From Roseospira goensis (GTDB taxonomy: Bacteria; Pseudomonadota; Alphaproteobacteria; Rhodospirillales; Rhodospirillaceae): a DNA stretch of 59,000 nt. Below are positions 26,457-35,783 of this stretch, piece after piece. The stretch covers positions 1 to 59,000 of the forward strand of contig NZ_JACIGI010000023.1 in NCBI RefSeq assembly GCF_014197795.1, read 5' to 3'. The notes below the pieces were generated by a model. The model made no database searches. It was not told the DNA's origin and saw nothing but the letters and a program-made list of their open reading frames with translations. The translations under genes and the position numbers were made by a program. Numbering within the stretch: the first letter of the stretch is position 1; every line of letters starts with the position of its first letter.

Positions 26457-28736
26457 ATGCGCGCATTGGTCAGCCGGCCGCGGGAGGACGCCGAACGCAT
26501 CGCCGCGCCACTGCGCGCGATGGGTGTTGAGGTCGTCAACGAGCCTCTTCTGGTGATCGTGCCCGTCGCCGGGCCGAACGTCGACCTGACGGACGTTCGG
26601 GCCGTGCTGCTGACCAGCGCCAACGGCGCCCGGGCGCTGGCGACGGCGGTCGACCGCCGCGACGTGGCAGTCTATGCGGTTGGCGAGCAGACCGCCCGGG
26701 CGGCGCGCGATCTGGGCTTCGGCGACGTCGAGAGCGCCGGCGGCGACGTCGAGAGCCTGGCCCGTCTGGTGCGCGCGGCGCTCGCCCCCGCCGACGGACC
26801 ACTGCTGCATGCCGCCGGCACGTCACTGGCGGGCGACCTGGCCGGGATGCTGCGCGAAGCCGGCTTCGAGGTGCGGGTGGCGCGGCTGTACGAGGCGCGC
26901 CCGACCGCCGCGCTGTCCCAGCCGCTCCAGCAGGCGTTGAAGCGCGGCGAGATCGACATCGCCTTCTTCTACTCCCCGCGCACGGCGCGCACGTTCGTCG
27001 AGCACGTCCGCAAGGCCGGCCTCCAGGCCGACGTTCACGGCCTGACCGCCTACGCCCTGTCGCCCGCGGTGGCGCGCGAGTTGGAGCCCATCCTGGCCGG
27101 CCACATCCGCGTCGCCGAGCAGCCCTCGCAGGACGCCCTGCTGGCCCTGTTCCACTCCGATGTGAAGGAGGTTGCCCTGAAACCGCCGGAAACCAGCGCC
27201 ACGGGAACGCCCGCCGAGCGGGCCGGTTCGGATCGGACGGCCGCCCCGGAGGACCCGACCGCCCCCGCCGCCACTCCCCCTGAGGCCGCGGCCGAGGACG
27301 ACCGCCGCGATCCCCCGGACAGCGCCGACGCCCCCGCGACCGCGGCGCCTGGCGGCGACGACACCCCGGCCGCGTCGGTGCGGGACGCCGAGGCGACGGA
27401 GGATACGACCGACACCGCGACCGACGACAGGACGAGCGGCAAGACGGACGACAGGACGGACGACAGGACGGACGACAAGGAAGACAGCGGGACGGACGAC
27501 ACGACCCACGCCGCGGCGGACGCCCGTTCGGACGACGCGGGGCACGATCCCAGCCACACGGACCGGCACGCCGACGACGGCGAGGCGGTCTACGCCGGCT
27601 CGGCCGGCCGTCCCGCGAAGCAAGACACCGCCACCGCACCAAGCGCGGAGGAACAGGCCGAACACCGTACCCTGCGCTCGCTGGGGCGCTGGCTGCTGGT
27701 CCTGATCGTGCTGGGCGCCCTTGCCTTCGGGTCCATGCCGTGGTGGCGCGATCAGGTGCCGGCGCCGTTGCAGGCGTGGCTGCCGGAGTTGCCGGCCGCG
27801 CCCGACCCGCCGGCGGTGGTCGCTTTGCGCGCCCAGGTAACCGACCTGACCGGGCGGCTCGACGAGCTCGGCGCCCGGGTGACGACGGCGACCGAGACCG
27901 CCGAGGGCGCCATGCAAACCGCCGAGGCCGCGCGCGAGGCCGCGGCGGCGGCGCCGGAGGCCCCCGCCGTGGATGACGCCGCACTGGCGGACCTGCGGGA
28001 TCGCCTGGCGGCGCTGGAGGATCGCGTCCAGCAGCAGGGGGCGGCGGCCGCCGGCAGCGCGGACGGCGCGGCGCAGGCCACCGCCCTGTCGACCGCGCGC
28101 CTGGACGCCCTGGATACGGCCACCAGCACGCTGAGCGAGGCCGTGGCCGCGCTTGAGACACGGGTGGCCGCGGTCGAGACCGCCGTTGCCACCGACGACG
28201 AGGCCCGCGCGGTGGGCCTGGTGCTGTCGCTCGGCCTGCTGCGCCAGCGTGTGGATGCCGGCAAGCCCTACACCGAGTCCCTGGACGCGGTGGCAACCAT
28301 CGGCCCCGGGCCCGACGCCGGCGCGGACATGGCGACGCTGGCCGCCCACGCCGAGACCGGCGTGCCCACGCTGACCGACCTGCGGCGCGCCTACGCCGAC
28401 GCCTCCAAGCTGGCGGCGCGGCGGGTGATCGTGCCGGAGGGCGACGGCTGGTGGACCGACACCGTCTCCTCGCTGATGTCCGGCGTCACCGTGCGCCGCA
28501 ACGACGAGGTCGTGGTCGGTGGGCCTCTCTCGGCGCTGTCGACGGCCGAGACCCGCCTGGCCGACGGCGATCTGACAGGGGCCATCGAGGCCCTGTCGAC
28601 CCTCGAGGGCGACCCCGCCGCGGCGGTCGCCGACTGGTTGGCCGACGCCGAGTCGCGGGCGTCGGTGGATGCTGCTCTCGCCTCGCTGAACGCGGCCGCC
28701 CTGGAGCGTGTCGGCGCGGCCCAGACGACGGAGTAA
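26457..28736 (+). CDS. hemD: HemD-mitofilin fusion: uroporphyrinogen-III synthase joined to a HemX/Mic60-like membrane protein
   Basis: A 759-aa two-part protein. Residues 1 to about 235 are a complete uroporphyrinogen-III synthase (MRALVSRPREDAERIAAPLR; VLLTSANGARAL; YAVGEQTARAA; FYSPRTARTFVEHV), which closes hydroxymethylbilane to uroporphyrinogen III. Residues 240-395 are a disordered Asp/Thr/Ala linker with a 12-bp repeat (DDRTDDRTDDK). A single membrane helix follows at about 408-428 (WLLVLIVLGALAFGSMPWW), then a coiled coil (about 450-590) and a C-terminal helical domain like alphaproteobacterial mitofilin. In most relatives hemD and the mitofilin-like gene are separate neighbours. No stop or frameshift separates them here. 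The fusion would tether the enzyme to the inner membrane. Confidence 0.9.
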   Translation: MRALVSRPREDAERIAAPLRAMGVEVVNEPLLVIVPVAGPNVDLTDVRAVLLTSANGARALATAVDRRDVAVYAVGEQTARAARDLGFGDVESAGGDVESLARLVRAALAPADGPLLHAAGTSLAGDLAGMLREAGFEVRVARLYEARPTAALSQPLQQALKRGEIDIAFFYSPRTARTFVEHVRKAGLQADVHGLTAYALSPAVARELEPILAGHIRVAEQPSQDALLALFHSDVKEVALKPPETSATGTPAERAGSDRTAAPEDPTAPAATPPEAAAEDDRRDPPDSADAPATAAPGGDDTPAASVRDAEATEDTTDTATDDRTSGKTDDRTDDRTDDKEDSGTDDTTHAAADARSDDAGHDPSHTDRHADDGEAVYAGSAGRPAKQDTATAPSAEEQAEHRTLRSLGRWLLVLIVLGALAFGSMPWWRDQVPAPLQAWLPELPAAPDPPAVVALRAQVTDLTGRLDELGARVTTATETAEGAMQTAEAAREAAAAAPEAPAVDDAALADLRDRLAALEDRVQQQGAAAAGSADGAAQATALSTARLDALDTATSTLSEAVAALETRVAAVETAVATDDEARAVGLVLSLGLLRQRVDAGKPYTESLDAVATIGPGPDAGADMATLAAHAETGVPTLTDLRRAYADASKLAARRVIVPEGDGWWTDTVSSLMSGVTVRRNDEVVVGGPLSALSTAETRLADGDLTGAIEALSTLEGDPAAAVADWLADAESRASVDAALASLNAAALERVGAAQTTE

Positions 28737-28740
28737 CCCG

Positions 28741-29988
28741 ATGTTCCAACTCATTCTCCTCATTGTCCTGGGGGTCCTGGTGGTGGCCGGCGGCCTCTGG
28801 CTGGCGTCCAACCCGGGGTCCCTCAGCGTCGCCTGGCTGGGCTGGCAGATCGATACCAACATGATCTTCGGGCTGATCGGCCTGGTGGTCCTCTTCGTGG
28901 TGTTCTGGATCGTGCTGCGCCTGCTGGGCATGCTGGCCGGCACGCTCGGCCTGCGCGGCGTCAAGACCGCCGGCAACCTGGAGCGCGCCGCCCGCGGCGT
29001 CGGCGAGGGCTATGCCGCCCTGCGCGCCGGCCGCGGTGCCGAGGCCCAGGTGGAGGCCGCCCGTGCCCGCGCCGCCTTCCCGAGCACCGAGAAGAGCCCC
29101 GGCGCCCTGCTGGAGGCCGACGGCCTGGCCCTGGCCGGCAAGACCGACGCCGCCCGCGACCTGTACACGGCGCTGCTGGCCAACCCGGACACCGAGGCCG
29201 GCGCCCTGCGCGGGCTGCTGGACCTGGCGGTGAAGGCCGGCGACGACGCCGCGATCAAGGAATGGAGCGAGCGCGCCCTGTTCAAGGTCGACAGCCCGGT
29301 CTGGGCGGCCCGCCCGGCTCTGGATCTCGCGTTCCGCACCGGCCAGGTGGACGGTGTCGAGCGCCCGTTGCAGGTGCTGGAGCAGTCCGGCGAGGCCGAC
29401 GTCGCCGAGGTGCGCCGCCTGCGGGCCAACGCCTTCCTGCACCGGGCGCGCGCCGCCAAGGATGCCGGCAAGCTCGGCGACGCGGTCACCCTGTGCCGGC
29501 AGGCGCTGGACCTGGATCCGGACGCCCCCGAGGTCGTGGACGCCCTGGCCCGCATCCTCGCCGGCGCCGGCAAGGCCGGCAAGGCCGAGCAGCTCGTCCA
29601 GGACACCTGGAAGCGCGCGCCGGACGCCGTGCTGGCCCGCACCTGGCGCGACCTGGCCGGCACCAAGGACGCCATGGCCCTGGCCAACCGCATGCAGACC
29701 CTGGCCGGCCTGAACCCGGAGCATCCGGAAAGCCGCCTGGCCGCCGCCGAAGCCGCCATCGAGGCCAAGATGTGGGGCCAGGCCCGGACCCAGCTCGCGC
29801 CGCTCGCGGCCGCCGACCAGCCGGGCGTGCGCGCCTGCCTGCTGATGGCCCGCGTCGAGGAGGGCGAGAGCGGCGACAGCGGCAAGGTGATGGACTGGAT
29901 GCGCCGCGCCGTGGCGGCGGCCGGCGGCCTGGGCGAGTACTCGCCGGCGCGCGCGGCGGCCGACCGCCCGGACGCCGACGCGGCCTGA
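28741..29988 (+). CDS. hemY: HemY-type TPR membrane protein of the haem cluster
   Basis: A 415-aa protein with two N-terminal membrane helices (FQLILLIVLGVLVVAGGLWLA and MIFGLIGLVVLFVVFWIVL) and a HemY_N-type segment, followed by helical TPR-like repeats (for example LGDAVTLCRQALDLDPDAPE). HemY of this type (unrelated to the oxidase HemY of Bacillus) interacts with haem-synthesis enzymes in E. coli. It starts 4 bp after the hemD fusion, so the two are surely co-translated. The ATG at MFQLIL is preferred over one 33 bp upstream inside hemD. Confidence 0.92.
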   Translation: MFQLILLIVLGVLVVAGGLWLASNPGSLSVAWLGWQIDTNMIFGLIGLVVLFVVFWIVLRLLGMLAGTLGLRGVKTAGNLERAARGVGEGYAALRAGRGAEAQVEAARARAAFPSTEKSPGALLEADGLALAGKTDAARDLYTALLANPDTEAGALRGLLDLAVKAGDDAAIKEWSERALFKVDSPVWAARPALDLAFRTGQVDGVERPLQVLEQSGEADVAEVRRLRANAFLHRARAAKDAGKLGDAVTLCRQALDLDPDAPEVVDALARILAGAGKAGKAEQLVQDTWKRAPDAVLARTWRDLAGTKDAMALANRMQTLAGLNPEHPESRLAAAEAAIEAKMWGQARTQLAPLAAADQPGVRACLLMARVEEGESGDSGKVMDWMRRAVAAAGGLGEYSPARAAADRPDADAA

Positions 29989-30067
29989 CGGCACGCCCGG
30001 CACCAGCCCGCAGGCGGTCGCGGGCTGGATGATGGGGCGTCGGACTCCCATGTCTGTGTCACGTTGG

Positions 30068-30094
30068 GGGCGACCCGATCCAGTCGGGTCGCCC
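30068..30094 (+). terminator. Hairpin terminator after hemY
   Basis: Perfect 11-bp stem GGGCGACCCGA / TCGGGTCGCCC with a five-base loop, 80 bp after hemY. Only two T residues follow, so termination may be weak or Rho-assisted. It separates the haem genes from the rhomboid gene. Confidence 0.7.
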
Positions 30095-30161
30095 TTGGCG
30101 TATGAGCGAGATGTGCGTGGGCCCCCGGAGCGGCCCGCGTCCGACCGCCGGGGAGACCGCC

Positions 30162-30947
30162 ATGCTGCCACTGCGCGATGACAACCCGACCCGCATCACG
30201 CCGGTGGTGACGTGGGGCCTGATCGCGGTCTCCGTGCTGGTGTTCCTCTATCAGGCCGGGCTCGGGTCGATGGCCGAGCGCCACCTGATCGTCGCCCTCG
30301 GCGCCATCCCGGCGGTGCTGACCGGCCAGGAGCGGCTGCCCGCGGAACTGGCCCTGGTCCCGGCCCTGGTCACGCCGGTGACCTCGATGTTCCTGCATGG
30401 CGGCCTGCTGCACCTGGGCGGCAACATGCTGTACCTGTGGATCTTCGGCAACAACGTCGAGGAGGCCATGGGCTGGCTGCGGTTCCTGGCCTTCTACCTG
30501 ATCTGCGGCGTCGCCGCCGCCTACCTGCACGCGCTCCAGCAACCCGACAGCATCATGCCCATGGTGGGCGCCAGCGGCGCCATCTCGGGCGTGCTCGGGG
30601 CCTATCTGATGCTGTTCCCCTGGGCGCGGGTGTTCGTCTGGTTCGGCTTCATCTTCGTGTTCTGGGTGCCGGCCATTGTCGTCCTGGGCCTGTGGTTCGG
30701 GCTCCAGGCGCTCAGCCTGCTGGGCGATCCGACCGGCGCACAGTCCGGGGTGGCGTGGTGGGCGCACGTCGGCGGCTTCCTCGTCGGCATGGCGCTGACG
30801 CCGCTGCTGCGCCGGCGCGGCTATCCCCTGTTCAGCCGCCGCCACCGTGTCACCCGGGTGTCGGTGATCCCGCGCGCCGGCGGCCCGTCGCGCCGCCGCG
30901 GTCCCTGGGATCCGCCGCGCGGGCCGTGGGGTGCGGGCCGCCCCTGA
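30162..30947 (+). CDS. Rhomboid-family intramembrane serine protease
   Basis: A 261-aa membrane protein with six or more helices. The catalytic serine is Ser138 in VGASGAISG and the histidine is His202 in WWAHVGGFL. The HGGLLHLGGNMLYLW segment (79-93) supplies the conserved His and Asn of the oxyanion region. The C-terminal tail is rich in Arg and Pro. It cleaves membrane proteins within the bilayer; the substrate is unknown. GGGGAGA lies before the ATG. A gap of 176 bp separates it from hslV. Confidence 0.93.
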   Translation: MLPLRDDNPTRITPVVTWGLIAVSVLVFLYQAGLGSMAERHLIVALGAIPAVLTGQERLPAELALVPALVTPVTSMFLHGGLLHLGGNMLYLWIFGNNVEEAMGWLRFLAFYLICGVAAAYLHALQQPDSIMPMVGASGAISGVLGAYLMLFPWARVFVWFGFIFVFWVPAIVVLGLWFGLQALSLLGDPTGAQSGVAWWAHVGGFLVGMALTPLLRRRGYPLFSRRHRVTRVSVIPRAGGPSRRRGPWDPPRGPWGAGRP

Positions 30948-31123
30948 CCCGACCCCGCGCACGCCGGCGGGCTGTGCGGCGCCGCCGTCCGTGATAGCCT
31001 CACGCCGGCTCCGGCTTTTCGGGGCGGCGCGTCGGGCGGCCCTTGACCGGGCGCCGCCAGCCTCCCCATGTCTTGCCGGCCCGAGCCCGCCCATGCGTTC
31101 GTTCACCCGGAGGACTTCCACCC

Positions 31124-31705
31124 ATGACCCTCGCCCCGGCGCAGGCCGCTGCGTCCGATCCGATCCAATGGCACGGCACCACCATCCTGTCGGTGCGCAA
31201 GAACGGCCGCGTCGTCGTCGCTGGCGACGGCCAGGTCTCGTTCGGCCAGACCGTGATGAAGTCCAACGCCCGCAAGGTCCGCACCCTGTCGGGCGGCTCG
31301 GTGCTGGCCGGCTTCGCCGGGGCGACCGCTGATGCCTTCGCCCTGTTCGAGCGGCTGGAGGGGCAGCTTGAGAAGCACCCGGGCCAGCTTACCCGCGCGT
31401 GCGTGGAGATGGCCAAGGACTGGCGCACCGACCGCTACCTGCGCCGCCTGGAAGCGATGATGGCGGTGGTCGACGCCGAGGTCTCGCTGGTGCTGACCGG
31501 CAACGGCGACGTCCTGGAGCCGGAGGACGGCCTCATCGGCATCGGCTCCGGCGGCGCCTACGCGCTCGCCGCAGCGCGCGCCCTGACCGATCAGGACCAC
31601 ATGGACGCCGAGACCATCGCCCGCCGCGCCATGGCGATCGCCGCCGACATCTGCGTCTACACCAACCACTCCGTCGTGCTGGAGAGCCTGGGCGGCGACG
31701 GCTGA
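31124..31705 (+). CDS. hslV: ATP-dependent protease peptidase subunit HslV
   Basis: Proteolytic core of the HslUV complex, related to proteasome beta subunits. The 193-aa product carries an 18-residue propeptide-like N-terminus before [21 protein letters not shown], so the nucleophile would be Thr19 after processing. [16 protein letters not shown] is the usual later motif. A propeptide this long is unusual, but an ATG closer to the Thr is absent. The gene precedes hslU by 90 bp and both are surely co-expressed. Confidence 0.96.
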   Translation: MTLAPAQAAASDPIQWHGTTILSVRKNGRVVVAGDGQVSFGQTVMKSNARKVRTLSGGSVLAGFAGATADAFALFERLEGQLEKHPGQLTRACVEMAKDWRTDRYLRRLEAMMAVVDAEVSLVLTGNGDVLEPEDGLIGIGSGGAYALAAARALTDQDHMDAETIARRAMAIAADICVYTNHSVVLESLGGDG

Positions 31706-31795
31706 TCGCGCCCGCCCCCAGACTCGGCGTGGTCGGCGCCCCCGCCGCGCCGACCCGTCCCCGCCCGTCCCTGCCCCGACCGTCCGGAACCCGCC

Positions 31796-33112
31796 ATGTC
31801 CGCCTTCAGTCCCCGTGAAATCGTCTCCGAACTGGACCGCTACATCATCGGCCAGGACGAGGCCAAACGCGCCGTCGCCATCGCCCTGCGCAACCGCTGG
31901 CGCCGCCAGCAGCTTCCCGAGGGCCTGCGCGAGGAGGTGCTGCCCAAGAACATCCTGATGATCGGCCCGACCGGCGTCGGCAAGACGGAGATCGCCCGCC
32001 GCCTGGCGCGTCTGGCGCAGGCGCCGTTCCTGAAGGTGGAGGCCACCAAGTTCACCGAGGTGGGCTATGTCGGCCGCGACGTCGAGAGCATCGTCCGCGA
32101 CCTGGTCGAGGTGGCGATCACCGAGACCCGCGAACGCATGCGTCGGCGTGTCCACTCCAAGGCCGAGGTGGCCGCCGAGGAACGCGTGCTGGACGCGCTG
32201 GTCGGCGAGACCGCCAAGGAGAGCACGCGCCAGAACTTCCGCAAGATGCTGCGCGAGGGCCGGCTGGCCGACAAGGAAGTGGACATCGACGTCCGCGACA
32301 CCGGCGGCGCCGGTATGCCGACCCTGGACATCCCGGGCATGCCGGGCGCGCAGATGGGCATGCTGAACCTGGGTGATATCTTCGGCAAGGCCATGGGCGG
32401 GCGCACCAAGCGCAAGCGCATGACGGTCGAGGAGAGCTACGAGGTGCTGGTGCGCGAGGAGGCCGATAAGCTTCTCGACGAGGACCAGGTGGTCAAGGAG
32501 GCCATCACATCGGTGGAGGACGACGGCATCGTCTTCATCGACGAGTTGGACAAGATCACCGCCCGCAGCGATGCCCGCGGCAGCGGCGGCGACGTCTCGC
32601 GCGAGGGCGTGCAGCGCGACCTTCTGCCCCTGATTGAGGGCACCACGGTGACCACCAAGCACGGCGCGGTGCGCACCGACCACATCCTGTTCATCGCCTC
32701 GGGCGCGTTCCACCTCGCCAAGCCGTCGGACCTGCTGCCGGAGCTGCAGGGCCGGCTGCCGATCCGGGTCGAGCTGAACGCGCTCCACCGCGACGACTTC
32801 GTGCGCATCCTGACCGAACCGGAGGCCAGCCTGATCAAGCAGTACAAGGCGCTGATGGGTACGGAAGGGGTGACGCTGGCGTTCGATGACGACGCCATCC
32901 TGGCGATCGCCGACCAGGCCGCCGAGATCAACACGTCGGTGGAGAACATCGGCGCGCGGCGCCTGCACACCGTGCTGGAGCGGCTGCTGGAGGAGATCTC
33001 GTTCACCGCCTCGGACCGCGGCGGCGAGACCATCGTGGTGGACGCCGCCCTGGTGCGCGAGCGCGTCAGCCCGCTGGCGCAATCGGCGGACCTGTCCAAG
33101 TTCATCCTGTAG
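31796..33112 (+). CDS. hslU: HslU ATPase subunit of HslUV protease
   Basis: AAA+ unfoldase (438 aa) that feeds proteins into HslV. Walker [10 protein letters not shown] lies at about 57-65, the pore motif GYVGRD at about 91-96, and Walker [10 protein letters not shown] at about 246-254, with the intermediate domain between. The C-terminus LSKFIL, which inserts into HslV, is intact. Array D starts 11 bp after the stop. Confidence 0.98.
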   Translation: MSAFSPREIVSELDRYIIGQDEAKRAVAIALRNRWRRQQLPEGLREEVLPKNILMIGPTGVGKTEIARRLARLAQAPFLKVEATKFTEVGYVGRDVESIVRDLVEVAITETRERMRRRVHSKAEVAAEERVLDALVGETAKESTRQNFRKMLREGRLADKEVDIDVRDTGGAGMPTLDIPGMPGAQMGMLNLGDIFGKAMGGRTKRKRMTVEESYEVLVREEADKLLDEDQVVKEAITSVEDDGIVFIDELDKITARSDARGSGGDVSREGVQRDLLPLIEGTTVTTKHGAVRTDHILFIASGAFHLAKPSDLLPELQGRLPIRVELNALHRDDFVRILTEPEASLIKQYKALMGTEGVTLAFDDDAILAIADQAAEINTSVENIGARRLHTVLERLLEEISFTASDRGGETIVVDAALVRERVSPLAQSADLSKFIL

Positions 33113-33123
33113 GGGGTTCGGCC

Positions 33124-33613
33124 GGTCCCACGCGGGAGCGTGGGACCAAGAAAGTGGGGGGTCCCACGCGGGAGCGTGGGACCAAGAAAGTGGGGGGTCC
33201 CACGCGGGAGCGTGGGACGGAGAAAACAGCGGTCCCACGCGGGAGCGTGGGACGGAGAAAACACGGGTCCCACACGGGAGCGTGGGATGGAGAAAACGGG
33301 GGTCCCACGCGGGAGCGTGGGACGGAGAAAACGGGGGTCCCACGCGGGAGCGTGGGACGGAGAAAGGGTTCGGCCGGTCCCACGCGGGAGCGTGGGACAG
33401 AGAAAACAGCGGTCCCACGCGGGAGCGTGGGATGGAGAAAACACGGGTCCCAGGCGGGAGCGTGGGACGGAGAAAACACGGGTCCCACGCGGGAGCGTGG
33501 GACGGAGAAAACGGGGGTCCCACGCGGGAGCGTGGGACGGAGAAAACAGGGGTCCCACGCGGGAGCGTGGGACCGAGCGCCCCCCTCTCGCGCCCATGCT
33601 CCTGCGTGGGCGC
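33124..33613. repeat. Palindromic repeat array D (thirteen GGTCCC palindromes plus one GCGCCC)
   Basis: GGTCCC-type palindromes with loop GGGA start at 33124, 33160, 33196, 33231, 33266, 33301, 33336, 33376, 33411, 33446, 33481, 33516 and 33551 (mostly a 35-bp period). Linkers are variants of GGAGAAAACNNG. A single GCGCCC-type member ends the array at 33590-33613. The phrase GGTTCGGCC precedes the first and eighth members, indicating an internal block duplication. The array fills the gap between convergent hslU (11 bp) and the binding-protein gene (13 bp). Confidence 0.97.
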
Positions 33614-33626
33614 GGCGCTGCCGCCC

Positions 33627-35216
33627 CTACTCCTGCACCGTCACGTATTTCAGCTCGAAGATGTTGTCGGCCCGCTGGTGCAGGTCGATCGACGCCTTCT
33701 TGCCCCACGACAGCGGCTGCTGGTGCAGCGGGATGTAGCCCCAGTCCGCCTGCACCGTGGCGTAGGCCTCGCTGATCATGGCCTGGCGGGCGTCCGGGTC
33801 GATCTCGCTCTGGATCGCGTTGGCCAGGTCGTCCACCTTGGGATTGCAGTAGCCGCCCAGGTTGAACTTGCCCATGCCGTCCTCGCGACACATGACCAGA
33901 TCGCGCAGCGGGTTGTGGGCGTCCAGCGTCGACGGCGTCCACCCCAGCATGTAGAAGCTGGTCTCGTAGGCCAGCACCTTGGCGAAATACTTGCTCTTGG
34001 GTTGCGCCAGCAGGTTCACCGAAACACCGATCTTGGCCAGCATGCCGGCCACCGCCTGACAGATCGCCTCGTCGTTGACGTAGCGGTTGTTAGGGCAGTC
34101 CATGCCGATCTCGAAGCCGTCCGGGTAGCCGGCCTCGGCCATCAGTGCCTGGGCGCGTTCCAGGTCGAACGCCGGCCGCTCGTTCAGGGCCGGGTCGAAG
34201 CCGTTGACCTGCGGACCGATCAGCAGCGCCGCCGGATAGCTGTTGCCGCGCATGATCTTCTGCTTGATCGCCGCGATGTCGATGGCGCGGTAGAACGCCT
34301 CGCGGACACGCGCGTCCTGGAGCGGATTGGCGTCGCTGACACTGCCCTCGAACATGGTGTCGCGGGCCTGATCCATGCCCAGGAAGACGGTGCGTACCTC
34401 GGGACCGGCCAGCATCTCCACCCCGGGCGCGCGCTCGACCCGCGGCGCGTCCTGCAAGGGCACCGGATAGACCAGGTCCATCTCGCCCGACAGCAGCGCG
34501 GCCACGCGGGTGGCATCGCTGGTGACGGGGGTGAAGACCGCCTCGGTGATGTTGTGCGTGGCCTCGTCCCACCAGTCCGGATTGGGCACGAACACGGTGC
34601 GGACGTCGGGTTGGCGTTCGGTGACCATGAACGGCCCGGTGCCGTTGGCGTGACGGGTGGCGTAGTTCTCCTCGCCCGCCTTGACGCTCGCCGGCTCCAC
34701 GGCGTCGTGTTCCTCGGCCCACTCCTTGTCCATGATGTACAGGTCGGTCATGTCGGAGGTCAGGATCGGGTAGGGCGCCTTGGTGACGATCTCGACCGTG
34801 TAATCGTCGATCTTGCGCACCTCGTCGATCGCGGCGACCCGGCTGGACATGTCGGAGCCCGGCTTGCCGGCCCGCTCCAGCGAGAACACCACGTCGTCGG
34901 CGGTGAACGGGTTGCCGTTGTGGAAGGTCACCCCCTGGCGCAGATTGAAGCGCCAGGTCGTGGGGTCGGTCACCTCCCAGGATTCCGCCAGCGCCGGCTC
35001 GATGCTCAGGTCCTTGCCGCGCCGCACCAGACCCTCGAACACGTTGGACAGGGTGCCCAGGGTGTGGGTCTCGTTCAGGACGTAGGGCTCCAGCGCCTGG
35101 AAATCGCCCTGGAAGGCCCAGCGGAAGGTCTCCGCCTGGGCCGGGGCGGCGGGGGCGAGGGCGGCCGCCGCCAACCCGGCGGCCAGGATCAGGGAACGCG
35201 GGCGCGGGGTGGGCAT
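33627..35216 (-). CDS. Family 5 extracellular solute-binding protein (peptide/nickel ABC type)
   Basis: A 529-aa periplasmic binding protein of the DppA/OppA class. It has a signal peptide (LILAAGLAAAALAPAAPAQA, cleavage after AQA). The family segments are LAESWEVTDPTTWRFNLRQG, VTFHNGNPFTADDVVFSLER and VREAFYRAIDIAAIKQ. No permease or ATPase genes accompany it, so it is an orphan that must use a transporter encoded elsewhere. Ligand unknown; peptides, nickel or sugars are possible. The ATG follows CCAGGAGG. Its leader holds two CAAGACCACCAA repeats. Confidence 0.93.
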   Translation of the reverse strand: MPTPRPRSLILAAGLAAAALAPAAPAQAETFRWAFQGDFQALEPYVLNETHTLGTLSNVFEGLVRRGKDLSIEPALAESWEVTDPTTWRFNLRQGVTFHNGNPFTADDVVFSLERAGKPGSDMSSRVAAIDEVRKIDDYTVEIVTKAPYPILTSDMTDLYIMDKEWAEEHDAVEPASVKAGEENYATRHANGTGPFMVTERQPDVRTVFVPNPDWWDEATHNITEAVFTPVTSDATRVAALLSGEMDLVYPVPLQDAPRVERAPGVEMLAGPEVRTVFLGMDQARDTMFEGSVSDANPLQDARVREAFYRAIDIAAIKQKIMRGNSYPAALLIGPQVNGFDPALNERPAFDLERAQALMAEAGYPDGFEIGMDCPNNRYVNDEAICQAVAGMLAKIGVSVNLLAQPKSKYFAKVLAYETSFYMLGWTPSTLDAHNPLRDLVMCREDGMGKFNLGGYCNPKVDDLANAIQSEIDPDARQAMISEAYATVQADWGYIPLHQQPLSWGKKASIDLHQRADNIFELKYVTVQE

Positions 35217-35254
35217 GGTGAAACCTCCTGGTCTGTCGGGCGAGGGACGGATCC

Positions 35255-35281
35255 TTGGTGGTCTTGTCCTTGGTGGTCTTG
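35255..35281 (-). promoter_or_regulatory. CA-rich repeats in the leader of the binding-protein gene
   Basis: On the mRNA strand CAAGACCACCAA occurs at 35270-35281 and 35255-35266 (15-bp spacing), 39-65 nt before the start codon. The livJ leader at 7629-7653 carries the same motif with one or two changes. This is a candidate shared small-RNA or protein target. Confidence 0.45.
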
Positions 35282-35446
35282 CGGATGGCCCGGGGAGCGG
35301 TCCCGGAGTGGCCGCCGGTCCGGGCGTGCGGCGCCGCGCGCCGGGCCTGGATTATCCGACGCCCCCGCTCGGGACGCCACCAAAAGATCGCCGCCCCGGC
35401 CCCTCCCTTCGGGCGGGGGACGCACCGCGTTTTTGTGCGGTGCACG

Positions 35447-35475
35447 TTGACTCCCAGCGCGGCGAAGGGCTAAAC
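35447..35475 (+). promoter_or_regulatory. Candidate sdh operon promoter with flanking inverted repeats
   Basis: TTGACT (35447-35452) is separated by 17 bp from CTAAAC (35470-35475), about 310 bp before sdhC. The -10 is weak but resembles the CTAAAT of the PaaA-like promoter. A 7-bp inverted repeat GCACCGC/GCGGTGC lies just upstream (35422-35443). A perfect palindrome CCGGTGACACCGG lies just downstream (35487-35499). The rest of the 567-bp gap between 35217 and 35783 shows no gene. Confidence 0.35.
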
Positions 35476-35783
35476 ACACCTCAGTTCCGGTGACACCGGG
35501 TGGCAGCACGGGCGGCCCATCCGGCGGTTCGGGCGTTCCGTTGCGCCGGGCCGCGGGCCTTTCGCCGCCGGCGCGGCTGCCGTCCCTTCCTCGCGACGAC
35601 CAGCGCCACCATGACGCAGGCCGCCCGGGACCGCCGGGCGGGCCGGGCGCGCATGGCCGCGCGGGTCCGGCACGCGACGATCCACCGCCGCCGCGGCCCC
35701 GTAGCTGAGTCCGGACGTGATCCGGCTTGACGACCGTCCCGCGCCCGTTTCCGGCGGCGCGCCCACCGCACGAGGCCCCTGCC

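Noticed and set aside
33102-33775. Open frames encoding repeated PTRERGTEK or PRSRVGPLF units
   Set aside because: They are translations of the palindromic array D in several frames on both strands; the same happens in the other arrays. No ribosome site or gene context supports them.
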